Shown: in pieces, positions 1-12,273 of the stretch
How positions within the stretch are numbered: position 1 is the first letter of the stretch
Layout of the letters: the number at the start of each line of letters is the position of its first letter
NCBI GenBank assembly: GCA_024500155.1
Contig: CM044874.1
Span: 70,479,795-70,543,794 of the forward strand
From: Chenopodium formosanum
Taxonomy: Eukaryota; Streptophyta; Magnoliopsida; Caryophyllales; Amaranthaceae
Direction of reading: 5' to 3'
Length of the DNA: 64,000 bases
The notes under the pieces: generated by a model
Database searches by the model: none
What the model was told of the DNA's origin: nothing
Seen by the model: the letters and a program-made list of their open reading frames with translations, nothing else
Made by a program: the position numbers and the translations under genes

Positions 1-315
1 TGGTGTACTGGACTACTTATGTCGAAATTATGTGCACGATTTTGATGAATAAAAGAACTGTCCTTTTCATGATTTTTTTGCAATTTACTGTCTTATTCAA
101 ATTTGTGCCTATATTATTGATACATAAATTGTTGGGATACTCACATTGAAGCAAAATGCCAGAGTTAATATTTCAACAAAAACACAAAGTGTTCACAGGA
201 CAAATTCATTGTCTTATAATTATACCAAATTCATTGGTGCAAAAAAACAACCTAAAACATGTTTGACATCCTTAAAAGGCATACATTGTTTAATTCAAAG
301 TCTGAAATGCATAAA
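1..315. other. AT-rich flank downstream of the MULE transposase gene
   Basis: No coding signal is visible on either strand. The stretch lies just past the 3' end of the minus-strand MULE transposase gene and is probably its 3' UTR and subterminal DNA. I could not identify the terminal inverted repeat; it may lie outside the window. Confidence 0.4.
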
Positions 316-3300
316 CTAACAAGGTTGTGATGCTGAAAGTCCTTTTTTTGCTCTGGTTCTTGGACTCTGTCTTATTGGCTGAGATGAAGATGCTAGTGTA
401 GCAGGATCTGGTTGGCTTTGACTTGTCCCTTTCCTTGACTTTGGGGGTGGCTTTGGGGCTTGCTTTGGTGCTTGATTTGGTGCCTTCTTTGGTGCAGCTC
501 CAGCTTTGGCTTTTTGTGTCTTAGTCAGTCCACCTTGGCAGGTTTGAGCATTGTGTCCAAATTGTTGGCACTTGCTACATTTGACTGTCTTAGACCTTTT
601 ACCCTTAGCTTGCTCACCTTCCTCTCTCCTTCTGTTCCTAGCAGGCCTCCCTATCCCTCTCTTCATTGGTGGTGGGCCTATTTCTTCATATGTGTTGTCA
701 GGCCATTGCTCTCTGTCTGGTATCACTTTGATACTGTGTGCATAGGTGAGCTTATACCTCTGGACTGAGTACCACTCACTGATGTACTTTCTTATTGGGT
801 CATCATGTGAGTGCAAAATTGCCATCATAGCATGTTTACATGGCAATCCAGATAATTGCCATGCATTACGCATACATGTTTTGTCCTTGAGGTTGACAGC
901 AAGAACAGATCTGCCATCTAACACTTCAAATAACCCATCACCAGATTTAAGGAACTTACAGGACCTACACTCCAGCCTTATTACTTGCACTCTTCTCATT
1001 ATGTTAGGGCAGAAATCATCTCTCCAACTTTCACAAGCTTCTCTTCTTGTAGCCATCCTAACCATGGTCAACCTTCTTATACCTGCAATCAAAGTGAGAA
1101 GGATGTGTTAGCTTACATCTTTCATTTTTCAAATTCAAATGTACACATAATAGCTTGTGTTATGTTATTACCTTCAAGCAAGGTCAAGACTGGTCTGCAC
1201 CTATCTACTCCCAAAGTTGAATTAAAGCTTTTAACAAAGTTGGATTTGTTGATATCATTCTTGATGGCTGGGTTGAAAGCATGCTTAGTCCAAGTTGATT
1301 GTGGGCCCACTTCTGCAAGCCACACCAATGCCAGATGATTGGCCTTCTTTAAAGCTTCCATGGCTTTCTTGAAAGTGAAGGGATTGTATGCCCCAGCAGC
1401 TTTCCAGAAAAGCTGGAACATAAGCAACCCAGGAAACTGACCCTTGAAATTTTTAACAAGGTGCTTGCAACAGTATCTCCTACCAACCTTTGGCCAAATT
1501 TCAGTTAAGGCTAGATCAATACCCTAAAAACATTACAACAACAACATTATTAGTCTCATAGTAACACAGATAAGCAAAGACAAAGATTGACAAAGATAAG
1601 CAAAGACAAATGACCTTTTGCCTGTCAGAAAGTATGCACCATTCATCTCCCCTCCCTGATTCTTGTAGAGCAGTCTTCAAATGCCAAATGAAGAATTTCC
1701 AGCTGTCAGCATTCTCTGCCCCCACAATTGCCCATGCAACTGGAAATATTTCATTATTTGCATCCATGGTTACTGCAGACAGTAACACACCACCATAATT
1801 GCCCTTAAGGTGGGCCCCATCTACTCCAATCAAGCTCCTGCAACCTGCTTTCAAGCCATCTAATGCAGCTTGGAATGTAATGAATATGCTGCTGAATTGT
1901 AAAGGCCTTTCAGGTTCAGGTCTTGACCAAACAACATGAGCTACAAAATTTGGGTTGGTTTCTCTGATAACATCACAATACATGGGCAGGTGTTTGTATG
2001 AAGCATCATGACCCCCATGTATTTCTTCTAGAGCTTTTGACCTAACTCTATACAAAGTGCTCTGTGCCATGTCAACACCAAATCTCTTCCACATCAATTC
2101 ATTTAGGGACTTGGCTGTGATGTCATTGTTAGCCCTAATATCATCCATCAACACTCTTCTAGCCCACCTCACATTCACCATTGGATTTCTCATCTCAAGT
2201 CCTTGGCATGTGTGCTCTGGATTGCTAATCTTTTTGATTGCCCATGTTGTGTTGTCTGGCAAAATAGATGCATGCAGCCTCCAGTTACAGTGTATGTCTG
2301 AACATCTTGCTACATATCTCTTGGTACTAGCATAATCAACAACAATAGCAAACCCACACTGTATACAATAGTCCCTAACAACATCTCTGAGATGTTGTTT
2401 GTCAACAAACAGCTGCCATTCCTTCAACACTATTTTGCCAAACCCCTCATCCTTGTATACTTCCCCATTGTTATATAGCTTACTCAAATAGTTATCCTAC
2501 TCATCCTCACATTCAAATTCTGCTTCCTCAAAAGGATCAAAGGAATCCTCTACCATAGGCCCATATTCATCTTCACCATCCTCATCACTTATACTGTCAC
2601 TCTTATCATCCTCACCATCATCCTCAAACTCACCCTCACCCTCATCTGCACTATACCCATTATCATCAATGTCATCATCCTGTGCTTCATACACTGTCAA
2701 AGTAGTATCAGCAGTGTCCTCAGTTTGTTCACCTTCCCGAGGGGTTGGGGAAATATTGAACCAATAATCTAGTGAATTCCCTCTCCCTCTTCCCCTCCCT
2801 CTCCCTCTCCCTCTCACACTGCCCCTTCCTCTCACAGTATTCCTCCCCCTCCCTCTCACACTATTCCTCCCTCTCCCTCTACCCCTTCCCCTCCCTCTAG
2901 CTCTACCTGCACCCACACCCTCTTCTGCCAATCTCTGCTCCAATTCAACCCAAGTTTCCTCTGGATCATAATTAAGCACTACTGGTTCCACCTGAACTGG
3001 TTGCTTGCCCAGTGAACTCATATGCATATCAAACTCTGCCTTACTTACAACTTCTGCTTCTACATTTACTTCCATCTCTCTATTCTTTCTCTTCTTAGGT
3101 GTAAGAAATTTTTTAGGTTCAATTACTAAAGGTTTGGCTACTACAGGTGGCACTATTTGCTCCCCAACCACAGCTGCATCCATTTGTTGCTTTCCTTTAA
3201 CTAAAGACCTAGCAGCAGCTACTACTTTACTGTCTTTTTCTCCACACCCAACCCATATGTAAATCTCTTTTTTTTTCTGGCAAATTTGTAAACATTTTCA

Positions 3301-3508
3301 TCACATCATTATCATTTTGAAGTGAAACATGCTTCATCTTGTACACATATTGGAATGTGGGGTGTTTACGGGTTTCAACATTGTTTGCCTTTGCCTTCTC
3401 CCAATACTCTACAATTAGGTCTATTAGATTAACCTTATCAACATCCTCAACCAAAATAATCACATCAATTCCTAAGTATTGAAACCTTAACACTATTTTA
3501 TCACTCAT
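316..3508 (-). pseudogene. MuDR/MULE transposase gene (three exons, two lesions)
   Basis: This is a Mutator-like transposase that would cut and paste its own element. Reading the minus strand, exons are about 3508-1615, 1523-1172 and 1082-316, all with GT-AG junctions that keep frame. In order they encode a PB1-like N-terminal region, a Gly/Arg-rich stretch (GRGRGRG) and an acidic stretch, a zinc-binding transposase N-domain, and the MULE core containing GVDGAHLKG (first catalytic Asp). Then come a SWIM finger (CMRNAWQ...LPCKH) and a CCHC knuckle (CSKCQQFGHNAQTC) in a Pro/Lys-rich tail. Two lesions are visible. A nine-A run near 3275 puts the first about 75 codons out of frame with the next segment, and a TAG at 2497-2499 interrupts an otherwise continuous frame. 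The SWIM and core architecture is family knowledge; the conclusion that the copy is inactive is inference. Without the lesions it would encode roughly 1000 residues. Confidence 0.88.
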
Positions 3509-4100
3509 TCTGCATCAATCACAAAGACAAAAAACAACAACTACTGTATAAGATAACAATCGAACAACACAACAAATTTGACAACAATTGCATACAATTC
3601 ACATATATAAACCATGAAAAAAAATGTCTTTCACTTTAAACAACATCAATTTCACATATAACATGTACGCTAAACAAGCTTGCGGTCATCATCCATTTCC
3701 AACACAAAAAACAGGGGCATACTACAAATGAAAGCATAAAAATACATACCTCACTTTGATTCACGCTCTATCTGATAAAATTGCAGCAAAGATCGCACTT
3801 TTACTCCACCATGATGGTTAACAATCAAGATTATTTCCCTACACTTGCGCAATTTGTTCGCACTTGATTTCCCCCAATTCCCCTAAAATTCGCTCCAATA
3901 ATTTCTCTCACCTCCAAATAATTTAGCTATAATTCGAATTTTTAAACCCTAGAAATTTTATCAGTGATAATTTCGCAAACTTTGTCTTCAATGGACCTCA
4001 TAATTCGAATGGGAAGACGATGATGAAATGAGGGAGACGACGAGATCAGTCTTCTTTGATTAGACACAGTTGGTTGAGGGAAGTAAATAAGGGCAAATTA
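316..4100 (-). mobile_element. Mutator-like element (MULE), ends not resolved
   Basis: The element is defined by its transposase gene. Its upstream side (3509 to about 4100) is a non-coding leader on the minus strand with no plausible host ORF. I did not find a convincing pair of long terminal inverted repeats or a 9-bp target duplication, so the outer limits are only approximate. Confidence 0.55.
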
Positions 4101-4500
4101 GGAAGTCCAGTTTTTTTTTTTAATAAAAAAGATTTTAAGTGTTAACCATGGTTAAATAATCAGTTTATATTATAATTAAGGTTACCAATGACTTAGTCAT
4201 TCTAATTAAGGTTCACCAATGATAATTAAATTTAAGATTGTTCACCACTTGTAATTTTAATAAATTTGAGTTCACCAGTGAGAATTTCAAATATTTTATT
4301 TTGTTTTCATTAAATATATTATTTTATGCAAAATTTATTTGAACTATGTTAAATTAATAAGCATTAATCCAATCGAAATACTCTTTTCCTATACACCAAC
4401 ATATTTTATCAAATGTTGTTAGTAACCCAAAAATGAATAAAGAGAGCTTAAACTTCCATCTAACCCCAAATACAAATTTCTACTCCCACTTGATTTTGAA
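3509..4500. other. non-coding stretch upstream of the MULE gene
   Basis: About the first 550 bases are probably the leader of the MULE transcript on the minus strand. From about 4120 the DNA is AT-rich and includes short repeats of the form ttcaccaatgataatt around 4180-4290. No gene or RNA was recognised. Confidence 0.4.
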
Positions 4501-7018
4501 GACCAAGACCACAAAATATATAAAACCCCAAAACCCTTATTTCCACCTCACTTTTCCTTCCTCATCTTCACGTACTCACAAGAGAAAAAAAAAGGTGAAG
4601 CCTTGAAGTTGCGCAGCACCACCGAAACCACAGCCACCGCCGCGCCGCCCTGCTGCACCGTCGTTCTCCAGCCACCACTGGCAGCCACCAATTCGCCCCC
4701 TCCTCTCTCCTTCTTCCTCTTGTTTTCTCTTCTTTTATTTTGTTATTTTGATGTAAAGCTTCAATTTTTATTTGATTTCAATTCTAAATTATTGTTATTA
4801 GGCTTTGATAGTATGTTTAATTTATAAAAGATTATAAATTTATGAGTTTTAGCATGTTTAATTTATTATATAAAATTTCAGATTATATATGTTGTATAAT
4901 TTAGGGTTTAAACATTGATTTTTCATGTTTTAGGGCTTGAAAACGTGCTAATCAAGTTATCTAATTATACTATGTTAAAATTTTGTTAAAGTATAATTAT
5001 TTTGATCATATATATAAATTTTCAGATTATTAAAGTTTCGATTTTTATGAGCAAGTTATGTTAATTTCATGTTTTTAGGCTTCTAAGCCTACAAAATAAT
5101 TATTGTGGGTATTTTATGATTAAAAAAGCTTTGAACTTTAAATTCTAACCTTAAGAATAATTTTAAGATTTCATACTTTTTATTTTGAAGCCTGACCTCT
5201 AATTGCATTGAATTAGTATATTTTTTGGTTTTTAACACACTAACTTTCTATATTGATGATTATTTCAAGTAATTATGCTTATGGGGTTATTTTATATATT
5301 TAAACCAAATTTTCAGATTTATTTACTTACTTTAAAGTTGCTGTAATTTGATATTAAACACTATATTTCCATAATTTTAACATATAAACTTATAGTTGGG
5401 ATGTTATATTATTAACTTTGATTATTGGGGACAATTTAAAGGCTTTATTTTGATGATTTAAGAGGTTTTAAAGTAGTTTAGTATTGCTGTAAATTTATTT
5501 GCTTGGGTATTGATTTATTTCTCATTGTTTTGTTTAGGAGAGGACTTTGTAGAAGGCGACTTCTAGTTTTAAAGTGGCCAACCGGATTGTTTACACAAGA
5601 TACGTACAAGTTACGAAACCTTGCTTGTAGGTGCATGTTTAAGGACGGATCGAAAACTTAGTATCATGTATAGGATTGACTGGGTTAAATTGTTTGGTTA
5701 TACATTGTGAATTTCAAATGATGTGCACTATTTTATATTGCAAGTATTATTTGTGCTCTAATTATGCAAGGTGCATTTAGAGGCAAAGGTATGTGATTGG
5801 TGTAAAGATTAATTTATTACTCATTCATGATTATACAAACAGGATGAGTAAAGAAAGAATTCAAGTCTTATAAGACGAGGTTAAGGTTTTGGGGTGCCTT
5901 ATGCACTCAAGGTGTTATACACCGAGGTAGTAAAGGAATAAATAATAAATGTTGTTTGCCACTAATAAATCAAGAATTTAAATTGGGAAATTGCCTTGTT
6001 TGATTGAATTGTGTTTGGAATGTTTGTATTGTAATGTATATGAGTCATCACCAAGTCTAAACCTGTAAATCACGTAAAGTGCAAGATGGATGAGCAATAA
6101 AACTCTGGATTGGTGCACATCTGGAGTAATGACAATCAGGGGTTGGGGTACATGGGGTATTAGCCGTGTACTTTTATCGAGGTCGTCTGATCTACGAGTC
6201 TCCTATTTCAAATATTATTTTTTTTAAAACTAGGAGTTAGGTGAGATCTCATACTAACTACGGTCACGGAGTCGCGCCCGTGGTCGTTGGATGTTTATTG
6301 ATGTTTCCAAAAGGAGGCATGGGGTTTTTCTTTTATTTATGTTCCAAATGGGACATGGGTTGGACAACCTTGTCTATTGCTGAATCTAATAAAATAAATA
6401 AATGAGTTAGTTAATATCAACTAGTGAGGTCTTAATAAATTTGATAATTGAGCCATGTGTTGAGTTTGTATTTTAATGATGCTTCTATTTGGTTATTAGT
6501 AACATGTTAGGTATTTCGTAATTTATTTCGCAGCTTGTATGTACTCAGCTTTGCTGATTGCGTGCTTTTGTGTGTGTCTTTCTTTGGTCATGGCCTTCGC
6601 CTTTCAATGACCCTGTGACGATCCAAATTTTACACTTGTAATATTGGGGAGCAGATTAACCACATGTTCTTACACATGCAACATCTGTTTCTAGATGGTG
6701 GGATCTTGAGTGGAGTGTTGGTTACTTTTCTTATTTTAATTGCTGTTTACATTTAAAGTTATTTAAACTCAACTTTTCTTTCATACTATTTCTATTGGTT
6801 TCAGTTTTGAATAAAGGCCCTAAGGGTTCCAAGTTGTAAGATTTAATTTGGTTTTGGTTATTGGTTTTGAAACTTATATATATTTGTTTTAGTTTTTCCG
6901 CTGCTATTTTCTGAAAAAGGCTTAACGTTTGAACACGTGGCGGTAGCACGCCAGTAATTCTCTTGGAATTGTTCAGGTTATTAACAGGTTTTAAAGAGAG
7001 AATTATTGGGGTGTTACA
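4500..7018 (+). mobile_element. LTR-like fragment, probably of a Ty3/gypsy (Tekay-type) element
   Basis: A TATA-like motif (tatataaaa near 4517) is followed by a C-rich leader and then about 2.4 kb of AT-rich non-coding DNA. It ends in ggggtgttaca at 7008-7018, immediately before gag-like coding sequence of a different retroelement. Plant Tekay-type LTRs often end this way, with tgtaacaccc at the other end, but no matching 5' start is visible. I therefore read it as a truncated or partly deleted LTR. The short ORF at 4603-4827 has no recognisable product and starts without ATG. Confidence 0.4.
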
Positions 7019-7019
7019 G

Positions 7020-7927
7020 CTCTTGGCTCCAATTTAAAGGGGTCCCTGAAGAAATTGCTAAGGGCTAATTTATAAATGGGCTAAGTGAGGAGATCCGGGT
7101 CGAGGTCCGTTTGTTGGATCCGATTACTTTAGATTGGGCCATGGAGCTCGCTATGCGGGTCGAGGAGAAATTAAGGCTTAGCCCATGGCCCAAAACCTCT
7201 CGTAGCCCACCCACTTGGCATACACCTTATCCAACCCTCCGATCCAACCCAACCTCTCAGATCCAAAATACCTCGAACTTAAATACAAACCCGATCACCA
7301 AAAACACCACCCTCACACCCAGAAACACCGGCAAAATAAGGAGATTGTCGGAGAAGGAGCTTCAGCAAAAGAGGGAGCAAGGATTGTGTTTCAGATGCGA
7401 CGAGAAGTGGAACCTCAACCACCGCTGTTGCCGCCGCGAGTTGAGTGTTCTGCTCACGGTGGACGACGGGGAAGATGAGTGGGAGGAATCCGGTGAATTT
7501 CCGGCAGTAGAAACCCAAATCCCAGCCCCAAATCCTCCTATCGAACCCACACCCAATCCCACAGTGGCCTTGTGTTCTGTAATGGGGATTACTAGCCCTA
7601 AAACAATGAGAATGGTTGGCACGATCCAAGATAAGGAGGTTTTGGTAATGGTGGACCCGGGCGCGACGCATAATTTTGTTTCCTCCGTCGCTGCACAGCA
7701 CCTCCAGCTTCCGGTGACTAAGGCGCCCAGTTTTGGGGTGACTTTGGGGACATGAGATACGGTGAACGGGAGTGGTGTGTGTCGAGGAGTTGTGCTGGAG
7801 GTAAAAAGGGTCACTATAATTGAGGACTTCCTGGTGCTACCCCTGGGAAACTCGGACTTAATTCTGGGTGTCTAGTGGCTGGAAAAATTAGGCATAATCA
7901 TGGCGAATTGGAAGACTCAGTCACTCA
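7020..7927 (+). pseudogene. gag C-terminus, zinc knuckle and protease of the gypsy element
   Basis: The frame opens inside gag, with no start codon (FKGVPEEIAKG-like from 7033). It contains a knuckle of the CFRCDEKWNLNHRC type near 7390-7430, which binds RNA during particle assembly. An aspartic protease segment follows, VMVDPGATHNF near 7650; the usual active site is D-S/T-G, so here the middle residue is Pro. In-frame stops lie at 7753-7755 and near 7875, each where homologues have a sense codon one base away. The CACTA insertion then interrupts the frame at 7927. Confidence 0.8.
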
Positions 7928-9829
7928 CACTACTAAATTCGGTCGTTTTGCGACCGTTTTTCTACGACCGTCATGAAAACGGTCGCAAAATATGATAATT
8001 GCGACCATTTTTAAGGCGGTCGCAATTTTGCGTTCGTTTTTGGGTTATAAAACGGTCACCAAGGTATTTAAATATATTTTAAAAATAAAATTCATGTGAA
8101 AAATAATTCAAAATTAAATTAATTTCGTTACGACCGTTAGTGGCGGTCGCAAAATGCAACAATTACGACCGTTTCTCAAACGGTCGCAAAATTACGACCG
8201 CTATAACGGTCGCAAATTGCGATAATTACGACCGATTCTCAAACGGTCGCAAAATTACGACCGCTATACCGGTCGCAAAAGTGTTTTTTTATTTTATTTT
8301 AAAAAAGGGTATAAAAGAGCTCTACTCCTAACCCTAATATGTTGATAGCCGCTCTCTGCTCACATCCTCCTCCTTCTTCTTTCTTCTCTCTCCTTTCTCT
8401 TTCTACTTTTTCCTTTCTCAATCTCACGTTAGTACCTCCTCCTTCTCTTTCCTTCCTCCTTCTTTCCTTCCTCTTTCCTTCGATCTCACGACCTTCCTTT
8501 TTTTTTTTTTTTCTTCATTCTTTTTAGATCTTGAGTTTTGGTGTTCGGATTTTTTGTCAACAAACAAGTTATGGAAAAGGGTTTATCTTCAACAAACGAA
8601 TTATTGGTTTCATGGTCAAATTCGCTCATTAAAGTTCCAGATCTCGAGTTTTTATGGTCGAATTTGAACATATAAACCCAAAGAGGAAGAAATATTGGGA
8701 AAGGTATGTTGGTTTTTCTGAAATTTTTGTTTATTTTCTGTTTTTGTGGTTTTGTTTCGTGTTTTATTCGATTTTTGTGATTTTTGTTGGAGTTTGTATT
8801 CGAATTTATTTGATTTAGGTTTGATTCTGATTTGTTGTTAATTTTGTTCGAATTTTCATGAATTTTTACATATATTATTCGATTTTCAGTTATTTGGGTT
8901 TGATTATATTTTTTTGTTAATTTTGTTCGATTTTCATGACTTTTGTTCATACATTAATCGAATTTCGTTGATATTGGGTTTGATTTTCAATTTCGTTGAT
9001 GTTCGAATTTTGTTGATTTTGAGTTTGATTTTAGTTTTCGTCTACTTTGTAAAAAATTTCATATTTTGGGGGTTGATTTTCTGGATTTTTTTTAGCTTGA
9101 TTTTCTTGTTTTTTTTTCTTTTGTTTTTTGGATTTATGTGGGTTTTGTGTGTTTGAATGTCCTTCCATTTTTTTTGCTTGTTCGAATTTTTTATTTAGTT
9201 AATTTTAGTGGGTTTTGTTTGATTTTTTGTTTGCTATTGTTTGATTTTTTTGGTTTTGTTTGATTTTTGGTATAATTTGTTTTGCTAAGAACGTTATTTT
9301 TTTTTCAGTTTTATTTTTTTTCTATTGGGTGAGATTTATGGGGGTAGCTGGTGGAGTTACGGGAGTGGCAAGGTGAGTTTTATGGGGTGGGCTAGTGCTT
9401 TCGAGGTGGTTGGGTGGTGTATCGGTGGTGGCTAGTAGTGTTTTAGGTGGACATTGGTGATGGGGGTGGCTGTGAAGTATAGGGCTGGCTGTGAAGTACA
9501 GGCTGGCTGTGGGTGCATTTTTTTTTGTTTTTTTGAAAACTTTTAGCAACGGCTTTAAGCGGTCGCTAAAATCCAATTTTGTGACAGTCAATTAAAACGG
9601 TCGCAATTATTAATATTTGCGACCGTTCCCCTAACGGTCGTTGAAAATATTAAAAACGGTCGCAAAAAATCTGTGACCGTCAACCGGTCGCAATTTTGTT
9701 TTTTTGCGACCAAGTAAATAACGACACCCCCTTTACGACCGTTGACGGTCGCAATTATGAATTGCGACCATTTTTGCTATTTTCTGCGACCGTTAGAGAC
9801 GGTCGCAAAAACCTTAATTTTTAGTAGTG
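7928..9829 (+). mobile_element. non-autonomous CACTA element with TCA target duplication
   Basis: The element begins CACTACTAAA (7928) and ends TTTAGTAGTG (9829), the perfect inverted ends of the CACTA superfamily. It is flanked by TCA at 7925-7927 and 9830-9832, matching the family's 3-bp duplication. Both subterminal regions are full of short inverted units of the form gcgaccgt / acggtcgc, the typical transposase-binding repeats; at the left side a unit of about 60 bp is repeated around 8140-8280. The 1.9-kb body holds a TATA-like motif (8311) and a pyrimidine-rich stretch, but no transposase. Removing it and one TCA restores the reading frame of the gypsy polyprotein. Confidence 0.92.
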
Positions 9830-9832
9830 TCA

Positions 9833-9915
9833 AGTTCCAGGTGAGAGGGGAGACGACCACCTTGAAGGGAGATACTCAATTGGGCAGGACTTGTATTTCT
9901 CTAAAAGCTATGTTC
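9833..9915 (+). pseudogene. gypsy polyprotein segment resuming after the CACTA element
   Basis: A short plus-strand segment continues the spacer between protease and reverse transcriptase. Positions 9860-9915 are repeated in inverted orientation at 12218-12273 with three mismatches in 56 bases. The frame ends at the inversion junction near 9912-9926. Confidence 0.75.
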
Positions 9916-9925
9916 GCCCAACTAG

Positions 9926-12273
9926 ATTGGAGTGCAATGGGTTGCGGTGTGAAAGGTTGTGTTGTACCAATATTCTGCCCAATGCAACCAGTTCGCCCAA
10001 CTAGAAGGCTTCCCATTCACAAAACAACACAAATAGGATTCCACCCCTTTGTTGACAACCTTGGTCTGCCCATCAGTTTGTGGGTGGTAAGCTGTGCTTC
10101 TATGAAGATTAGTGCCCTGCAACCTGAAAAGTTCTTTCCAGAAAATACTAAGGAAAATTTTGTCCCGATCAGACACAATGGAAGATGGCACCCCCTGAAA
10201 TCTCACCACTTCCTTAACAAAAACCTGAGCAACCATCTGGGCTGTGTACGGGTTCTTAAGGAGAATGAAATGACCAACTTGGTTAACCGATCCACAACCA
10301 GCAAAATAGTGTCCCACCCCAAAGACTTAGGAAGACCCTCCCCAAAATCCATGGAAATATCCTCCCACACTCGTTCTGAGATAGGAAGAGGTTGAAGGAA
10401 CCCAAGCAGAGACAAAGTAGACACTTTGTTTTATTGACATATGTGGCATTATTGAACATATTTTGACACATCCTTATGCATGCCTGCCCAATACTACTCA
10501 CTAGCAAGTCTTTGGTACGTTTTGAACTCCTCGGCATGGCCTCTAACTGGTGAGTCATGGTATTCCCGAAGAAGCTTTGTGATGAGCTCACTGGTTTTGG
10601 GGATGACCACTCTCTGCTTATACCTTAGCACCCCATGCTCAAGAGTGAAACCTTCAGGAATCGATTCACCAGCCTATATTTGAGAAATCAGCTGCTGGAT
10701 GGTGTTGTCTTTCTTAATAAACGAGAGAATAAACTGCCATTGAACGCCACAGGAAGTTACCAAGGAAGCACACTCGACATGAACACCCTGTTGCCTTGAC
10801 AGAGCGTCTGCCACTTTATTAATGGGCCCTGGCTTATAGTGAATGTCAAAAGAATACCCCAAGAGCTTGCTTACCCATTTTTGGTAAGCTTGGTCTACTT
10901 CTTTTTGCTCCAACAAGTATTTGAGGCTACGTTGATCAGTGCGTACCACAAATTGCCTACCTAACAAGTAGTGCCGCCATTTCTCAATAGCAAGGACAAT
11001 AGTCATGAGTTTCTTTTCATATATGGGCTTCGAACGAGCTCTCAAACCCAAGATTTTGCTGAAAAAAGCAATAAGATGGATGTCTTACAAAAGGACAGCT
11101 CCCAACCCATGCCCCGAGGCATCGTTTTCACAATGAAGGGTAGGTTGAAGTTAGGAGCAGCAAGGATGGGGGCTTTGACCATGGCTGCCTTGAGTGTCTC
11201 AAACGAAGAGGTTGCTTCATCAGACCACCCAAAGCAATCTTTACGCAGCTGGTCAGTTAGCGGTTGGGCGATAAGAGCATACCCTTGAATGAACTTCCTA
11301 TAGTATCCTGTGAGACCAAGGAAGCCTCTCAGTTCTTTGATGGTGGTGGGCACAGGCCAATCCACCATTGCCTGCACCTTAAAAGCATCCACCTCCACTC
11401 CTTCTGCTGAAATCACATGCCCTAAATAGGCCACTCGATATTTCTCCACCTCACACTTCTTAAAATTTGCATACAAATGATGAGCAGCCAATGTCTCCAA
11501 GACTTTCCTGAGATGACCTTGGTGAGACTCTTCACATGGACTGTACACCAAGATATCGTCAAAGAAAACCAAGACAAACTTGCGCAAGAAGGGACGAAAC
11601 ACTTCATTCATTAGTGACTGGAAAGTGGCAGGGGCATTGGTGAGGCCGAAGGGCATGACAAGAAATTCGTAGTGCCCTTCGTGCGTGCAAAAAATTGTCT
11701 TATGCACGTCCTCTTTCCTGATACTAATCCGGTGATACCTAGATTTTAGATCAAGCTTTGTGAAAATAGCCGACCCATACAATTCATCCAATAATTCATC
11801 AATCATGGGAATGGGAAATTTATTAGGCACTGTATCTTTATTTAAAGCTCTGTAATCTACACAAAAACGCCAATTACCATCTTTTTTCTTAACCAACAAA
11901 ACAGGGCTCGAATAGGCACTAGTGGAAGATTTAATGATACCTGCTCAGAGCATATCAGTCACTAGCCTCTCAATCTCATCTTTTTTAGATTGTGGATAAC
12001 GGTAAGGACGAACGCTGATGAGATTTGCACCATTTTTGAGAGTGATGGAATGCTCTATTTATCGTGGTGGAGGTAAGCCCTCAGGAATGTGAAAGATGTG
12101 CTGAAACTCCTCAATTAAAGGCTGAAAAATGGCAGGAACAATAGGTGTTTCCTCCACTACACCTTCCAAGTGGTTGCACTCTAGCAAAAACCCATGTCCT
12201 TCTTTCTACAAGGAGTTGAACATAGCATTTAGAGAAATACAAGTCCTGACCAATTGAGGATCTCCCTTCAAGG
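9926..12273 (-). pseudogene. inverted reverse transcriptase, RNase H and integrase core of the gypsy element
   Basis: Reading the minus strand, the order is normal within the block. Reverse transcriptase lies about 11930-11100 ([19 protein letters not shown]; the catalytic motif reads FFDDILVYS). RNase H is about 11050-10750 (KWRHYLLGR, TDQRSLKYLL). Integrase core is about 10420-9950 (SIVSDRDKIF, YHPQTDGQT). A stop near 11942, a frameshift near 11120 and others break the frame. The block is reversed relative to both neighbours, so it was inverted or derives from a second copy. Confidence 0.85.

Noticed and set aside
7279..7814. Minus-strand ORFs opposite gag/protease
   Set aside because: Shadows of the plus-strand gypsy frame, which has recognisable motifs.
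8140..9156. ORFs within the CACTA element
   Set aside because: T-rich or repeat-derived, no transposase domain. The element is non-autonomous.
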